Below, piece after piece: positions 1-7,920 of a stretch of DNA of 14,996 bases. Under the pieces are notes generated by a model. That model saw nothing but the letters and a program-made list of their open reading frames with translations, did no database searches and was not told the DNA's origin. Source of the stretch: Bacteroidota bacterium (lineage in GTDB: Bacteria > Bacteroidota > Bacteroidia > Chitinophagales > Chitinophagaceae); contig JAEZJD010000121.1 of NCBI GenBank assembly GCA_023436425.1, positions 1 through 14,996 of the forward strand, given 5' to 3'. Position 1 is the first letter of the stretch, and the number at the start of each line of letters is the position of its first letter. Made by a program: the position numbers and the translations under genes.

Positions 1-1062
1 GTCCGGATGCATCGCCTGCTGTGCCGCTATTTGAGTGATTCCGTCCGCCTTATTTAAACCATAGATTCTATATAATTCATCGGACCACTCCAGTTTGTTT
101 TCACGTGGATACCAGGCATAGTTGCCCATGTGCGTAATGGCTTCGGCCTGTCGAAACCGCTCATCACTTTTGTGCAATTCCTCAACGGCTGTCTCTTCGG
201 CGTTGGTGTCCAGCACGATGCCGATTGTTTGAACTACAGATCCATCTTCCGCTCGCTTGAAAACAGAATCGTGGGTAGTGAGCCAGATGTATGCGCCATC
301 TTTTTTCTTAACGCGGTATTTGAACGATTTCACCTTACCGTCATCGGCAGATGAAAAACTCATCATGTAATGCTGCAGCCGCTCCCGATCTTGCGGATGA
401 ACTAACTTGTCAATAGAATCCACATGAAATAAATTCCATTCGCCGGCCGAGTACCCTAACATTTCGCCCAACTTATCATTGGAATAAATATTCTTGTGAT
501 CTGCCGAATCGTACACGTAAAGAGCACCCGGAATCGTGTTATTAACTTTCTCAATGAAATGACTATGTTCTTCTATTCGCTCCTGCAGAAGATTGATATA
601 AAGATTATACGACTGGGTTTCCGACTCCATGATAAACAAATCAATTTCATCGATCAATTCCATCATCTCCTTTGCATCCGTCGTGTAAGCTTGTATGAAA
701 TGAACCAGCATTTTTTTACGCAGGTAAGAACCGAGGGTCACATCTTCTGCAACAACATTGTTTTTATCGATAACCGGCAGCTGATTAAGTCGCCAGCGGT
801 TTAGTGATGTCTCGATAAATTCTTGTGCTTTATTGTCTCTTAAACAGGTGAAAAGTTCAATCGACGAGCTGCGAACTAATTCATTCAATTCTTTCGGGGA
901 AAAGTTTTTGAAATAGTTCAACAAAGGGATATTCAGCTCAAAGGCCAAATTAATTTGATACTGAGCAAACTCGTCAACTTTATTGTCCAAAAGAAACTGT
1001 GCATAGGAAGGCAGGTGCACCAACTCATCAACAGAAATCTTCTTTGCAGTTTGGGTATTCAC
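1..1062 (-). CDS. PAS-domain sensory protein, N-terminal part (C-terminus beyond the left edge)
   Basis: An open frame of 354 codons runs without interruption from 1062 to the left edge. No ATG lies near its 5' end; the first stop upstream in frame is TGA at 1137-1135. The GTG at 1062-1060 gives a natural N-terminus (MNTQTAKKISVDEL), so I prefer it. Residues 1-150 look entirely helical and match no family I can name. Residues about 150-170 look like a helical connector. Residues about 170-290 form a PAS/PAC unit (NTIPGALYVYDS near 175, LGEMLGYSAGEW near 197, PAC-like FKYRVKKKDGAYIW near 247). A second PAS unit of the PAS_3 type begins near 299 (MGNYAWYPRENKLEWSDE near 312) and is cut by the edge. 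The output domain is unseen; a histidine kinase is the commonest partner, but a GGDEF or phosphatase domain is possible. No signal peptide or membrane segment is visible, so the protein is probably cytoplasmic. Confidence 0.8.
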   Translation of the reverse strand, partial: MNTQTAKKISVDELVHLPSYAQFLLDNKVDEFAQYQINLAFELNIPLLNYFKNFSPKELNELVRSSSIELFTCLRDNKAQEFIETSLNRWRLNQLPVIDKNNVVAEDVTLGSYLRKKMLVHFIQAYTTDAKEMMELIDEIDLFIMESETQSYNLYINLLQERIEEHSHFIEKVNNTIPGALYVYDSADHKNIYSNDKLGEMLGYSAGEWNLFHVDSIDKLVHPQDRERLQHYMMSFSSADDGKVKSFKYRVKKKDGAYIWLTTHDSVFKRAEDGSVVQTIGIVLDTNAEETAVEELHKSDERFRQAEAITHMGNYAWYPRENKLEWSDELYRIYGLNKADGITQIAAQQAMHPD

Positions 1063-1219
1063 GTAAGGGTGTTTAGAAAGTGACTCGCCTAAAATTAGCA
1101 GATTTTTTTCTGAAAGAAGTTGCTGTCGGCAATTTCAACTTTACTTGTCAGTATTAGTCTTGCACAGGTAAACTGTTGGCAACCAGCATGAGTTGTAGGA
1201 AATTCAACAGCTGAGAAAG

Positions 1220-1240
1220 TTGCACCTAAAGTTTGTGCAA
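1220..1240. repeat. Perfect inverted repeat TTGCAC-N9-GTGCAA
   Basis: The arms TTGCAC (1220-1225) and GTGCAA (1235-1240) are exact reverse complements separated by 9 bases. The total span of 21 bp, about two helical turns, fits a site for a dimeric regulator. It lies about 160 bp upstream of the proposed PAS gene start. Its function as an operator is inferred only from symmetry and location. Confidence 0.45.
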
Positions 1241-1249
1241 GCAATTACG

Positions 1250-1276
1250 TTAGAGGTTCAGGAAACTTTTAGAGGT
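1250..1276. repeat. Direct repeat of TTAGAGGT, 19-bp period
   Basis: The octamer TTAGAGGT occurs at 1250-1257 and again at 1269-1276, 19 bp apart start to start. It lies just downstream of the small gene ending at 1316 and beside the inverted repeat at 1220-1240. It could be a pair of regulator half-sites, but a chance repeat in AT-rich DNA is possible. Confidence 0.35.
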
Positions 1277-1315
1277 GAATAAATAAAAAACGGAAACGTA
1301 AACGGAAATGTTGAT

Positions 1316-1717
1316 CTATTGATCGTTAGCCTCCTCCAAATCTGTTCCGGGACGCTTATTGTCGGCATCTTCGTTAGAAACATTTTGAGGAATTCCGATT
1401 TCATCATTTCGAGCGGACGTAGGACTGTCAGAACTCCTTGTATCGTCCGGATGCCCGGTTTGTTTTTCTTGATTGTCAACAAATCTTCGATTAAGTCCCG
1501 ATGCATTCGGACCGGCGGCGAATTGCTCGACATCTGCATCCACGCGGTGGGTGTCTGTACGTTGATCCATAATATCTTCTTTGGCAGGATAATGTGGGTA
1601 CCCCGGGAAATCCTGATCTATTTTCTCGTCATTAGCTTTGTCCACTTCTTGCTTGCTGTCCATTGCTTTTGACGGATTGGTGTTGGCGTTTGTATTTTTC
1701 TCTTCCTGTCTGTTCAT
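1316..1717 (-). CDS. Small hydrophilic protein of unknown function with a GYPHYPAKEDIM motif
   Basis: With the ATG at 1717 this encodes 133 residues, very rich in Asp, Glu, Asn, Lys and Gln, with no hydrophobic segment and no cysteine. It is predicted to be largely disordered and cytoplasmic. The one distinctive stretch is DQDFPGYPHYPAKEDIMDQ at about residues 34-52, followed by a TDTHRVDADVEQF stretch. From memory, similar GYPHYPA-type segments occur in small hypothetical proteins of Bacteroidota, which supports a real gene; I know no function. A longer reading starts at ATG 1765, adds 16 residues (MMFAAQHFLQ...) and overlaps the upstream stop as ATGA, which would imply translational coupling. 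I prefer 1717 because the extra segment differs in character from the hydrophilic remainder. It probably shares a transcript with the gene at 1762-2022. Confidence 0.65.
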   Translation of the reverse strand: MNRQEEKNTNANTNPSKAMDSKQEVDKANDEKIDQDFPGYPHYPAKEDIMDQRTDTHRVDADVEQFAAGPNASGLNRRFVDNQEKQTGHPDDTRSSDSPTSARNDEIGIPQNVSNEDADNKRPGTDLEEANDQ

Positions 1718-1761
1718 TGTGTTCTTTTTTACAGATTGTAGAAAATGTTGTGCCGCAAACA

Positions 1762-2022
1762 TCATGGAGAGGCACTCAAAGCGTTCGTTAGCAGCGGTGC
1801 ATTTTGCCGTAAATCTTCAACCACCTGGTTGATCACCTCCAGATCGTCCGTTCCTTGTACTTGCCAGGTTCCGTCAATGTAAGTAGCTCGAAGCGAAGGC
1901 ACAGTTGTCGTTCTGCCCGTGTGTTCTGCCGGATTTATTGAAAGTTGATTGTTTTCCTGCTGCGATATTTTATAGCCTACAGGGTTTCCATTAAAAAACA
2001 GAATTGTAGAAAAAAATTGCAT
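1762..2022 (-). CDS. Small protein of unknown function (86 residues)
   Basis: This frame encodes 86 residues starting MQFFSTILFFNGNPVGYKIS and ending NALSASP. I do not recognise a family. The first ten residues are hydrophobic, but the polar NGNPVG that follows makes a signal peptide unlikely; the pattern reads more like a beta-strand. The middle is polar (residues about 20-40). A segment with ATYIDGTWQVQGTDD (about 46-60) leads into a probable helix, LEVINQVVEDLRQN (about 61-74). Its TGA overlaps the ATG at 1765 that could start the next gene (ATGA), so the two small genes probably form one transcription unit. It begins 88 bp downstream of the trehalose operon on the same strand, so readthrough from that operon is possible. 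Coding is supported by the ordered pattern of the protein and the junction with the next gene, not by homology. Confidence 0.6.
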   Translation of the reverse strand: MQFFSTILFFNGNPVGYKISQQENNQLSINPAEHTGRTTTVPSLRATYIDGTWQVQGTDDLEVINQVVEDLRQNAPLLTNALSASP

Positions 2023-2031
2023 AGGGCTGAG

Positions 2032-2048
2032 TTTACTTAAGGAGTAAA
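2032..2048. repeat. Perfect inverted repeat TTTACT-N5-AGTAAA
   Basis: TTTACT (2032-2037) and AGTAAA (2043-2048) are exact reverse complements around TAAGG. The repeat lies 9 bp upstream of the 86-residue gene start at 2022, in the 88-bp gap after the trehalose operon. It could be a small operator or a weak hairpin in the leader. It is AT-rich and lacks a GC stem, so it is not a convincing terminator. Confidence 0.4.
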
Positions 2049-2110
2049 AAAACCATACCCATTCGGCGATGGAGCTGTTTGTGAAATGTTAATTGGAGAC
2101 GTTTAACGAA

Positions 2111-5100
2111 TTACCTGCCGAAGAGCTGTGTCCATTCTTTAAGCATCGTTTGAAGTTGACTGCAAAATGCATCTTGTTTCATTCTCCACGTCCAGTTGTT
2201 TTCTACTGATGCGGGGGTATTCATTCTTGCAGATTGATCCAGATTTAAAATGTCCTGCATGGGAATGATGGCGATGGAAGCAACCGAAGAATAAGCCGTC
2301 TTAATCATCGTTTCAGCAATATTGACCTCCGAAACATCCTTGAACAGATATCGCTGCAGGCGTTTTTTTGTTCCGTCATCTGCGTCTTTTGTGAACCAAC
2401 CTCTGCTAGTGTTATTATCGTGTGTTCCGGTGTAGACCACAAAATTGAACGCATGGTGATGTGGAATGTGCAGCGATTTTGGCAAGTCTTCGCCGAAGGC
2501 AAATTGGAGCACTTTCATGCCCGGTAATCCAAATGCGTCTCTTAGTGCGAACACCTTGTCGTCCACGTCGCCCAAGTCTTCGGCGATGAAAGGCAAAGCG
2601 GGAAAATCTTTTTTGATGTGATGGAAAAAATCTTCTCCTGGTCCCGTTTCCCATCTACCATTTTTTGCAGTTTGTGCGCCCGGCGGAACTTCCCAATACT
2701 CTACAAAAGCACGAAAATGGTCAATACGAATAATGTCAAACAGTTCGAGGTTTTTTCTGATCCGCCGCTTCCACCATGCATAATTCTGTTTTTTCAACGT
2801 GCTCCAACAGTACACCGGCATGCCCCACAATTGGCCATCGACGCTGAAGGCGTCTGGCGGTACGCCGGCTAATCCGGTTCGTTCCCCCGTTTCATCTACA
2901 GCAAAAATTTCGCGGTTTGCCCAAACGTCTGCAGAATCGTAGCTGACGTAAAAAGGTAGGTCTCCAATAAGCTTGATCTTTTGCTCGTTGCAATGCGTTT
3001 TCAAATCGTTCCATTGACGGAAAAAAATGAATTGAAGCCATTTAATTCTCTTTAACTCTTCATCGTTGACTAAACTCTCTAATACGCCGGTTTTTCTCAA
3101 CTTATACTCATCCGGCCATTCATACCACGGCAGCTTGAAGCGGGATTTTAAAAGAGTATATAAAGCAAAGTCATGAAGCCAATAATTTTCTTCTTTGCAG
3201 AATCGTTCGAAATTTTCCTGGGGATGGCTGCTAAAATTGTTGTATGCGACGTCGAACAATTCCGTTTTAAGGTTTGCGACCGCAGCAAAGTCCGCGGTGT
3301 CGGTACCTGGTAAATATTTTAGGTCAGCTTCTGATAACAGTCCATCCCTCACAAGTAAATCAGGGCTTATAAGCAACGGATAACCGGCCATGCCGGATGT
3401 TGCACTATATGGCGAAAAAGCTTGTCCTTCTTCAGTAGGGTTGATGGGAAGCATTTGCCAGTATTGCTGACGTGCAGCGTGTAGTGAATTAACAAACTTT
3501 TTTGCTGTGGGTCCAATGTCGCCTATTCCAAATGGCGATGGGAGAGAAGTTACATGCAGCAATATTCCCGCGCCACGATTTCTGCATTCAGCACCGTTCA
3601 GAATGATTGCAGGAAAACGATTGAAAAAATTCGCAACGTCGATTCGGTCAGTGTAATCAGCTGTTGTGCCGGTAAAGATATTTGCCAGTCTTTTATCAAC
3701 ATTGGGCGGCAATTTCACTGCGGTATCGCCCCAATTGATCTGAAGAATATTGTTATCGCTGCACAGTTCTGCAGTGTGTAAGGGCAAAGCAATAATGAAA
3801 ACAGTTCCGCGATCAATCCTTGCAAATGCGCCAACGTTGTTTCGGAATTTGCCTGAAGTCTTCAGTGGAACATATTCTCCTTCCGTCCATAGCTCTGGAT
3901 ATTGTTTTCTCAACTCGCATAAAGTTTTGATCAGCCGCTGTTTCACTGCGCCGTTGTGCCAGTCATTCCACAAATCAAAAATGCTGGCCTGTTCAGAAGC
4001 ATTCAGCTTCTCGCATCTGCTTTTAAAATCCACTAACCGTCTGTTGTCGGGGTCCACGAAACTGAAATCCCAATCTTCACTCCCCTGGTAAATATCCGGG
4101 ACTCCGGGACAGGTGAATTTTAGAATCACCTGAGATAAAGAATTTACAATCCCATGATCAGCTATTCTATTCAGAAACGACGAAAAGCTTTTCCAAAACG
4201 ATCTGTTTTCATCGAGCAACGCAGCCGCGAAGTCGTTTGCAGCCTTTTCATATTCTTCATTAAGGTTTGCCCAGTTGGAGTGTGTTTTTGCTTCCCGCAA
4301 CGCCTTTGTCAGATACTCCTGGAAACGATTCAAAAAAACTTTGCGGTCACCTCCCCACAGAGGATAAGAACCAACAAGTGACTGATAAATCAGGTACTCA
4401 TCGTTTGCATCAGGAAAGTTGTTATTTTTTAAATCCTGATTTATATGTTGCCATTGACGAACGATGCTAATCCATTCCTCTGCAACATCACTGAGTACGT
4501 TTAATCTTGCACGAACATCTTCACCGCGTTTTGTATCGTGAGTGGATGTCGCATTAATTGAAAGCGGCAAATTCCGTTGTCGCATTTTCATCAGTCGGTG
4601 AAAGTGGTCCCTGGTTATTCCGAACGCATTAGGGCTATCGCCGACTTCATTGTGAGCAATGAAGGAATTGTACGTGTACATCAAAGTATCTTCAACTCCT
4701 TTTGCCATCACTGGTCCGGTAAACTGCATGCAGCGCTGATAAAACATTGCGACGCGTTTGCAGAATCTATCATTTTCCGTTAGTGGGTATTTAATAAAAA
4801 TGTTTTCAAGAGCTGCAACAGCTTTCGATGATTTCTTCTTCCTTATTTCTTCGAAGATTTTTTGTACCTGAACTGATTCATCGTTTCTTAACGGGAAACT
4901 GTTTCCATAAAGGCGGTAGACAGGACAGTGGATCAGAAATGAGCCAATCGTTTCTTTAATTTCTTCTTGCGGGAGTTTTTCGTCAGTAAGCTTTAAATCG
5001 AAGAACAAACGGGTGAGATTTTCCAAATCGCCTGCCATGTGATGCAAAAGAATGTCACCCTTCTTCTCCGCTATTTGTTGGGAAGCAGGTTTGGTATGGG

Positions 5101-6079
5101 TCGTTTCTTGATAAAAGTTAGATAATACCTCTTCGTGTTCTGTATTAGTAAACAGATTATTTACTTGTGCAAGAAAATCGTATCCTGTGCTACCCTGAAT
5201 AGGCCAATTTTCAGGCAACTTCTCATCACGTTCGAGAATTTTTTCGACAATAATGAAAATGTCATTTCCTGTTGCGTGACGTAGTTGCTGAAGATATTTT
5301 GTTGGGTCAAACAGACCGTCAACGTGATCTATTCTGAGACAATCAAATACTTTTTCGTGTAACAGCTTTAATGTCAAAGAATGATAGTCGTCGAAAACAT
5401 TTTTATGCTGAATGTTTATTGAAATGAGACCATTTATAGTGAAGAAGCGGCGGTAATTTATTTTGGAATCAGTTTCCTTCCAATGACAAAACTTGTACGC
5501 CTGCTGCATGCACACGTCTGTCAAACGATTTGCATCAGAATTGATGCGATGAAGCGTCTGCTGATCTACCCGATCTGCTTTCGCGGGAAATAAACTATCA
5601 TGATATTTTAAATAATATTTTTCATTTTTAACTATCAGCTGAATCTCACGATTATTAATTGCATCTTCGAAACTGCTACCGAGAAACGGTGCCATCAGCT
5701 TTTCATCTCTGTTCCAGTTTATATCAAAGTATTCTGCATATTTTGATTTTTTTCCGTTCAATAAAACATCCGACAACCAGGGGTTCAGATAATGGTAAGC
5801 CATGTGATTCGGCACTATATCCTGCACCCAAAACATCCCTCTTTCTTTTAATTCTTTGCTGATGTCGTAGAGTTCTTCAATTGTTCCAATTTCAGGGTTG
5901 ATGACGTTGGGATCGACAACATCATATCCGTGCACACTTCCGGGAACAGCTTTGAAAATGGGAGAGGCATAAATTGTGGCGATGCCAAGTTGTTGCAGAT
6001 ACGGAATAATTCCTCTAAAGGCGCAAAAGTTAAAACCCTTGTGAAACTGAATTCTGTATGTAGTCACCGGGTTGATCAT
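2111..6079 (-). CDS. treY-malQ: Fusion of maltooligosyltrehalose synthase (TreY, GH13) and 4-alpha-glucanotransferase (MalQ, GH77)
   Basis: The product has 1322 residues. Residues 1 to about 830 are TreY, which converts the reducing-end alpha-1,4 bond of maltodextrins to alpha-1,1. GH13 motifs are intact: D87 with N91-H92 (DIVPNH), R249 and nucleophile D251 (RIDHVDG), acid/base E279 (IIVEK), and H514-D515 (STHDTKRGED). Residues from about 835 to the end are a GH77 amylomaltase opening at RGAGILLHVTSLPSPFGIGD. Its catalytic residues are nucleophile D1120 (IIRIDHFRAF), acid/base E1167 (FIAEDLGD) and D1221 (GTHDNNT). Both halves are full family length: about 830 residues against a usual 700-860 for TreY, and about 490 against about 500 for Thermus-type MalQ. 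Almost no linker separates them. No signal peptide is seen, so the enzyme is cytoplasmic. The ATG overlaps the treZ stop as ATGA, which suggests coupled translation. MalQ probably recycles short maltooligosaccharides. Each domain assignment is secure; cooperation between them is inferred. Confidence 0.96.
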   Translation of the reverse strand: MINPVTTYRIQFHKGFNFCAFRGIIPYLQQLGIATIYASPIFKAVPGSVHGYDVVDPNVINPEIGTIEELYDISKELKERGMFWVQDIVPNHMAYHYLNPWLSDVLLNGKKSKYAEYFDINWNRDEKLMAPFLGSSFEDAINNREIQLIVKNEKYYLKYHDSLFPAKADRVDQQTLHRINSDANRLTDVCMQQAYKFCHWKETDSKINYRRFFTINGLISINIQHKNVFDDYHSLTLKLLHEKVFDCLRIDHVDGLFDPTKYLQQLRHATGNDIFIIVEKILERDEKLPENWPIQGSTGYDFLAQVNNLFTNTEHEEVLSNFYQETTHTKPASQQIAEKKGDILLHHMAGDLENLTRLFFDLKLTDEKLPQEEIKETIGSFLIHCPVYRLYGNSFPLRNDESVQVQKIFEEIRKKKSSKAVAALENIFIKYPLTENDRFCKRVAMFYQRCMQFTGPVMAKGVEDTLMYTYNSFIAHNEVGDSPNAFGITRDHFHRLMKMRQRNLPLSINATSTHDTKRGEDVRARLNVLSDVAEEWISIVRQWQHINQDLKNNNFPDANDEYLIYQSLVGSYPLWGGDRKVFLNRFQEYLTKALREAKTHSNWANLNEEYEKAANDFAAALLDENRSFWKSFSSFLNRIADHGIVNSLSQVILKFTCPGVPDIYQGSEDWDFSFVDPDNRRLVDFKSRCEKLNASEQASIFDLWNDWHNGAVKQRLIKTLCELRKQYPELWTEGEYVPLKTSGKFRNNVGAFARIDRGTVFIIALPLHTAELCSDNNILQINWGDTAVKLPPNVDKRLANIFTGTTADYTDRIDVANFFNRFPAIILNGAECRNRGAGILLHVTSLPSPFGIGDIGPTAKKFVNSLHAARQQYWQMLPINPTEEGQAFSPYSATSGMAGYPLLISPDLLVRDGLLSEADLKYLPGTDTADFAAVANLKTELFDVAYNNFSSHPQENFERFCKEENYWLHDFALYTLLKSRFKLPWYEWPDEYKLRKTGVLESLVNDEELKRIKWLQFIFFRQWNDLKTHCNEQKIKLIGDLPFYVSYDSADVWANREIFAVDETGERTGLAGVPPDAFSVDGQLWGMPVYCWSTLKKQNYAWWKRRIRKNLELFDIIRIDHFRAFVEYWEVPPGAQTAKNGRWETGPGEDFFHHIKKDFPALPFIAEDLGDVDDKVFALRDAFGLPGMKVLQFAFGEDLPKSLHIPHHHAFNFVVYTGTHDNNTSRGWFTKDADDGTKKRLQRYLFKDVSEVNIAETMIKTAYSSVASIAIIPMQDILNLDQSARMNTPASVENNWTWRMKQDAFCSQLQTMLKEWTQLFGR

Positions 6080-7920
6080 GGGTTCGTATGAGGTTCAGAC
6101 GTTCTGCTGAAGATGGCAATTGATTCGGCCGGAATTTGCAAATGAACACTTGTAGTAAGTGTATCGGGGGCAGTGGGTTTGCCCAGCCATTGTTCCGCAG
6201 CAGAATCGAATATTTTTTTATAATCACTTTTCTCCCTGACGTCGAAATTCTGTGGTGATTTAGAAAAATTCAGAGCACACAAAAGCTGTTCGGTGTCATT
6301 CCACCTTTCGATTAACAAAATGTTTTTCTTCGGATCAGACTGCACATGTAAATTCTTTCTGTTTAATGTTTTGAGTACCTCATTGTGTTTCCGCAAGTCA
6401 ATCAGTTTTTTATAATACTGAAACATTACTTTATGTTTCCCTTCGTTAACTAAATTCCATTGCAATTTTGACGCTTCAAACGTTTTTTCCGACATCGGGT
6501 CTGGCGCTTCTCCCTCCAAATGAAATGCAGCGAATTCTTCTTTTCGGCCCTTGCGTACAGCATCTGCGAGCTTGATATCGGAGTGGCTGGCGAAGTAAAA
6601 AAATGGATGGGGCTCACTCCATTCTTCTCCCATGAAAAGCATAGGAATGTAGGGACTTACCAGCACCGCTGCAGCTAGCAATTTTTGCATCTCGAAACTT
6701 ACAAGCGTACTTGTCCGTTCTCCCAACATGCGGTTGCCTACATGATCATGGTTTTGTGAAAACACAACAAAGTGCCGTCCCGAATTTTCTGCTTTTTTTC
6801 CAAAAAATTTTTTTCTATGTGGCGAATACTGGCCGTCGTACACGTAGGCGTCTTTGTAGGCTTTTTCCAGGTGTTGAATGCCGTTAAAATCGGAGTAATA
6901 GCCGATCGGTTTTTCGCCGGCTGTTACACGCAGCGCATGATGAAATTCATCCATCCATTGCGCATCCATTCCGTAACCATTTTTGTCAGGTGACGTGATG
7001 ACTTTCGGGTCGTTTAAATCTGATTCAGCAATCAAAAAATATTTTCGACCCGTATGTTTTTCCAATGCACCGACGTGTTGCTTCAACTCTTGTAAAATAT
7101 GAACGGCACCAAAGTCTTTTATGGCATGTACCGCATCCAGTCTCAGTGCATCCACGTGAAAATCGCGTAGCCACATTAAAGCATTTTCAACAAAATATTC
7201 CCGTACTCCGAAGCAATATGCATCGTCGAAATTTATAGCATTGCCCCACGGCGTATTGTATTTGTCGGTGAAAAACGGAGCGAATTCCGAAAGGTAATTT
7301 GCTTCCGGCCCAACATGATTATAAACTACGTCCAAAATAACAGCCAAGCCTTTCCGGTGACATTTATTTATTAATTGTTGCAATGATCTTGCACCTCCGT
7401 ATGAGTTTTGAACAGCAAACGGAAACACGCCATCGTAGCCCCAATTGCGATTGCCTGGAAACTGTGCCACGGGCATAATTTCAATTGCTGTAGTTCCTAA
7501 TTCAAGAAGATGATCAAGCCTTGCTTCTATACCGCTGAATGTTCCTTCGGGAGTGAAGGTGCCAGTGTGCAACTCGTAAATTATGTACTCTTCAAGTGCA
7601 GGATTTCGCCAATCGTTATCTGTCCATCGGAAACTATTTAAATCCAAAGCTTCGGATGACTCGTGTACACCATTTGGTTGGGAAAGAGAAGCAGGATCAG
7701 GAAACGCTTTATCGTTATTTAGTACAATCTTGTAATTATCGCCGGGTTCAATTTCATCAGTTTCAATGCTCCAATAACCGAAATGATCTTTTTGTAAAGC
7801 AAGTTGTTTTTTGTTTGTAGCGATTGAAACAGCGTGTGCCAGCGGAGCCCACACTTTTTCTTCAGCTTTTCCATTCAAGAAATTTACTCCTATTCTTCTT
7901 CTACGCACATCAGGCATCAT
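6076..7920 (-). CDS. treZ: Maltooligosyltrehalose trehalohydrolase (GH13)
   Basis: The 614-residue product hydrolyses the alpha-1,4 bond next to the terminal alpha,alpha-1,1 unit of maltooligosyltrehalose, releasing trehalose and a shortened maltodextrin. Residues about 8-95 form an N-terminal early-set/CBM48-like beta domain (RRIGVNF, KVWAPLA). The GH13 barrel follows from about 110 (YIIYELHTGTFTPEGTF, typical of TreZ). Motifs are DVVYNH (197-202), nucleophile D262 in ALRLDAVHAI, acid/base E299 in FLIAESD, and D392 in SQNHDHVGNR. The WGYDGVFPFAV segment (160-170) also fits TreZ rather than a glycogen branching enzyme, the main alternative. The C-terminal beta domain ends near 606. The protein is cytoplasmic. 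The first ATG of a tandem ATGATG shares one base with the treX stop (TGATG), and the gene end overlaps the next start by 4 bases, so this is the middle gene of a coupled operon. Confidence 0.96.
   Translation of the reverse strand: MMPDVRRRRIGVNFLNGKAEEKVWAPLAHAVSIATNKKQLALQKDHFGYWSIETDEIEPGDNYKIVLNNDKAFPDPASLSQPNGVHESSEALDLNSFRWTDNDWRNPALEEYIIYELHTGTFTPEGTFSGIEARLDHLLELGTTAIEIMPVAQFPGNRNWGYDGVFPFAVQNSYGGARSLQQLINKCHRKGLAVILDVVYNHVGPEANYLSEFAPFFTDKYNTPWGNAINFDDAYCFGVREYFVENALMWLRDFHVDALRLDAVHAIKDFGAVHILQELKQHVGALEKHTGRKYFLIAESDLNDPKVITSPDKNGYGMDAQWMDEFHHALRVTAGEKPIGYYSDFNGIQHLEKAYKDAYVYDGQYSPHRKKFFGKKAENSGRHFVVFSQNHDHVGNRMLGERTSTLVSFEMQKLLAAAVLVSPYIPMLFMGEEWSEPHPFFYFASHSDIKLADAVRKGRKEEFAAFHLEGEAPDPMSEKTFEASKLQWNLVNEGKHKVMFQYYKKLIDLRKHNEVLKTLNRKNLHVQSDPKKNILLIERWNDTEQLLCALNFSKSPQNFDVREKSDYKKIFDSAAEQWLGKPTAPDTLTTSVHLQIPAESIAIFSRTSEPHTNP

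Larger units (their letters stand above)
1063..1315. other. Intergenic spacer upstream of the PAS gene, rich in short palindromes
   Basis: No credible gene is seen. The spacer should carry the promoter of the PAS gene, which is transcribed leftward. I found no good match to the Bacteroidota -7 consensus TAnnTTTG on the minus strand. It contains three TTGC...GCAA inverted pairs (1120-1132, 1160-1182, 1220-1240), a 6-bp inverted repeat AAGTTG/CAACTT (1117-1141), and a spaced direct repeat (1250-1276). No clear rho-independent terminator follows the gene ending at 1316. Confidence 0.6.

Noticed and set aside
496..804. 102-residue plus-strand frame
   Set aside because: It is antisense to the uninterrupted PAS-protein frame, which shows recognisable PAS motifs.
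1258..1672. Overlapping frames on both strands (93 residues minus, 117 residues plus) across the small acidic gene
   Set aside because: They are out of frame with, or antisense to, the 133-residue gene. Their translations are mixed in character, and the acidic reading with the GYPHYPAKED motif is clearly better.
2045..2078. Possible terminator after treY-malQ (CCAT/ATGG stem then a T-run on the minus strand)
   Set aside because: The stem is only 4 bp and is separated from the T-run by several bases, or needs a 12-base loop to reach it; too weak to call.
2415..2654. Arg-rich 79-residue minus-strand frame inside the MalQ domain
   Set aside because: It is a shifted frame of a well-conserved GH77 coding region; the Arg/His bias comes from the codons read out of frame.
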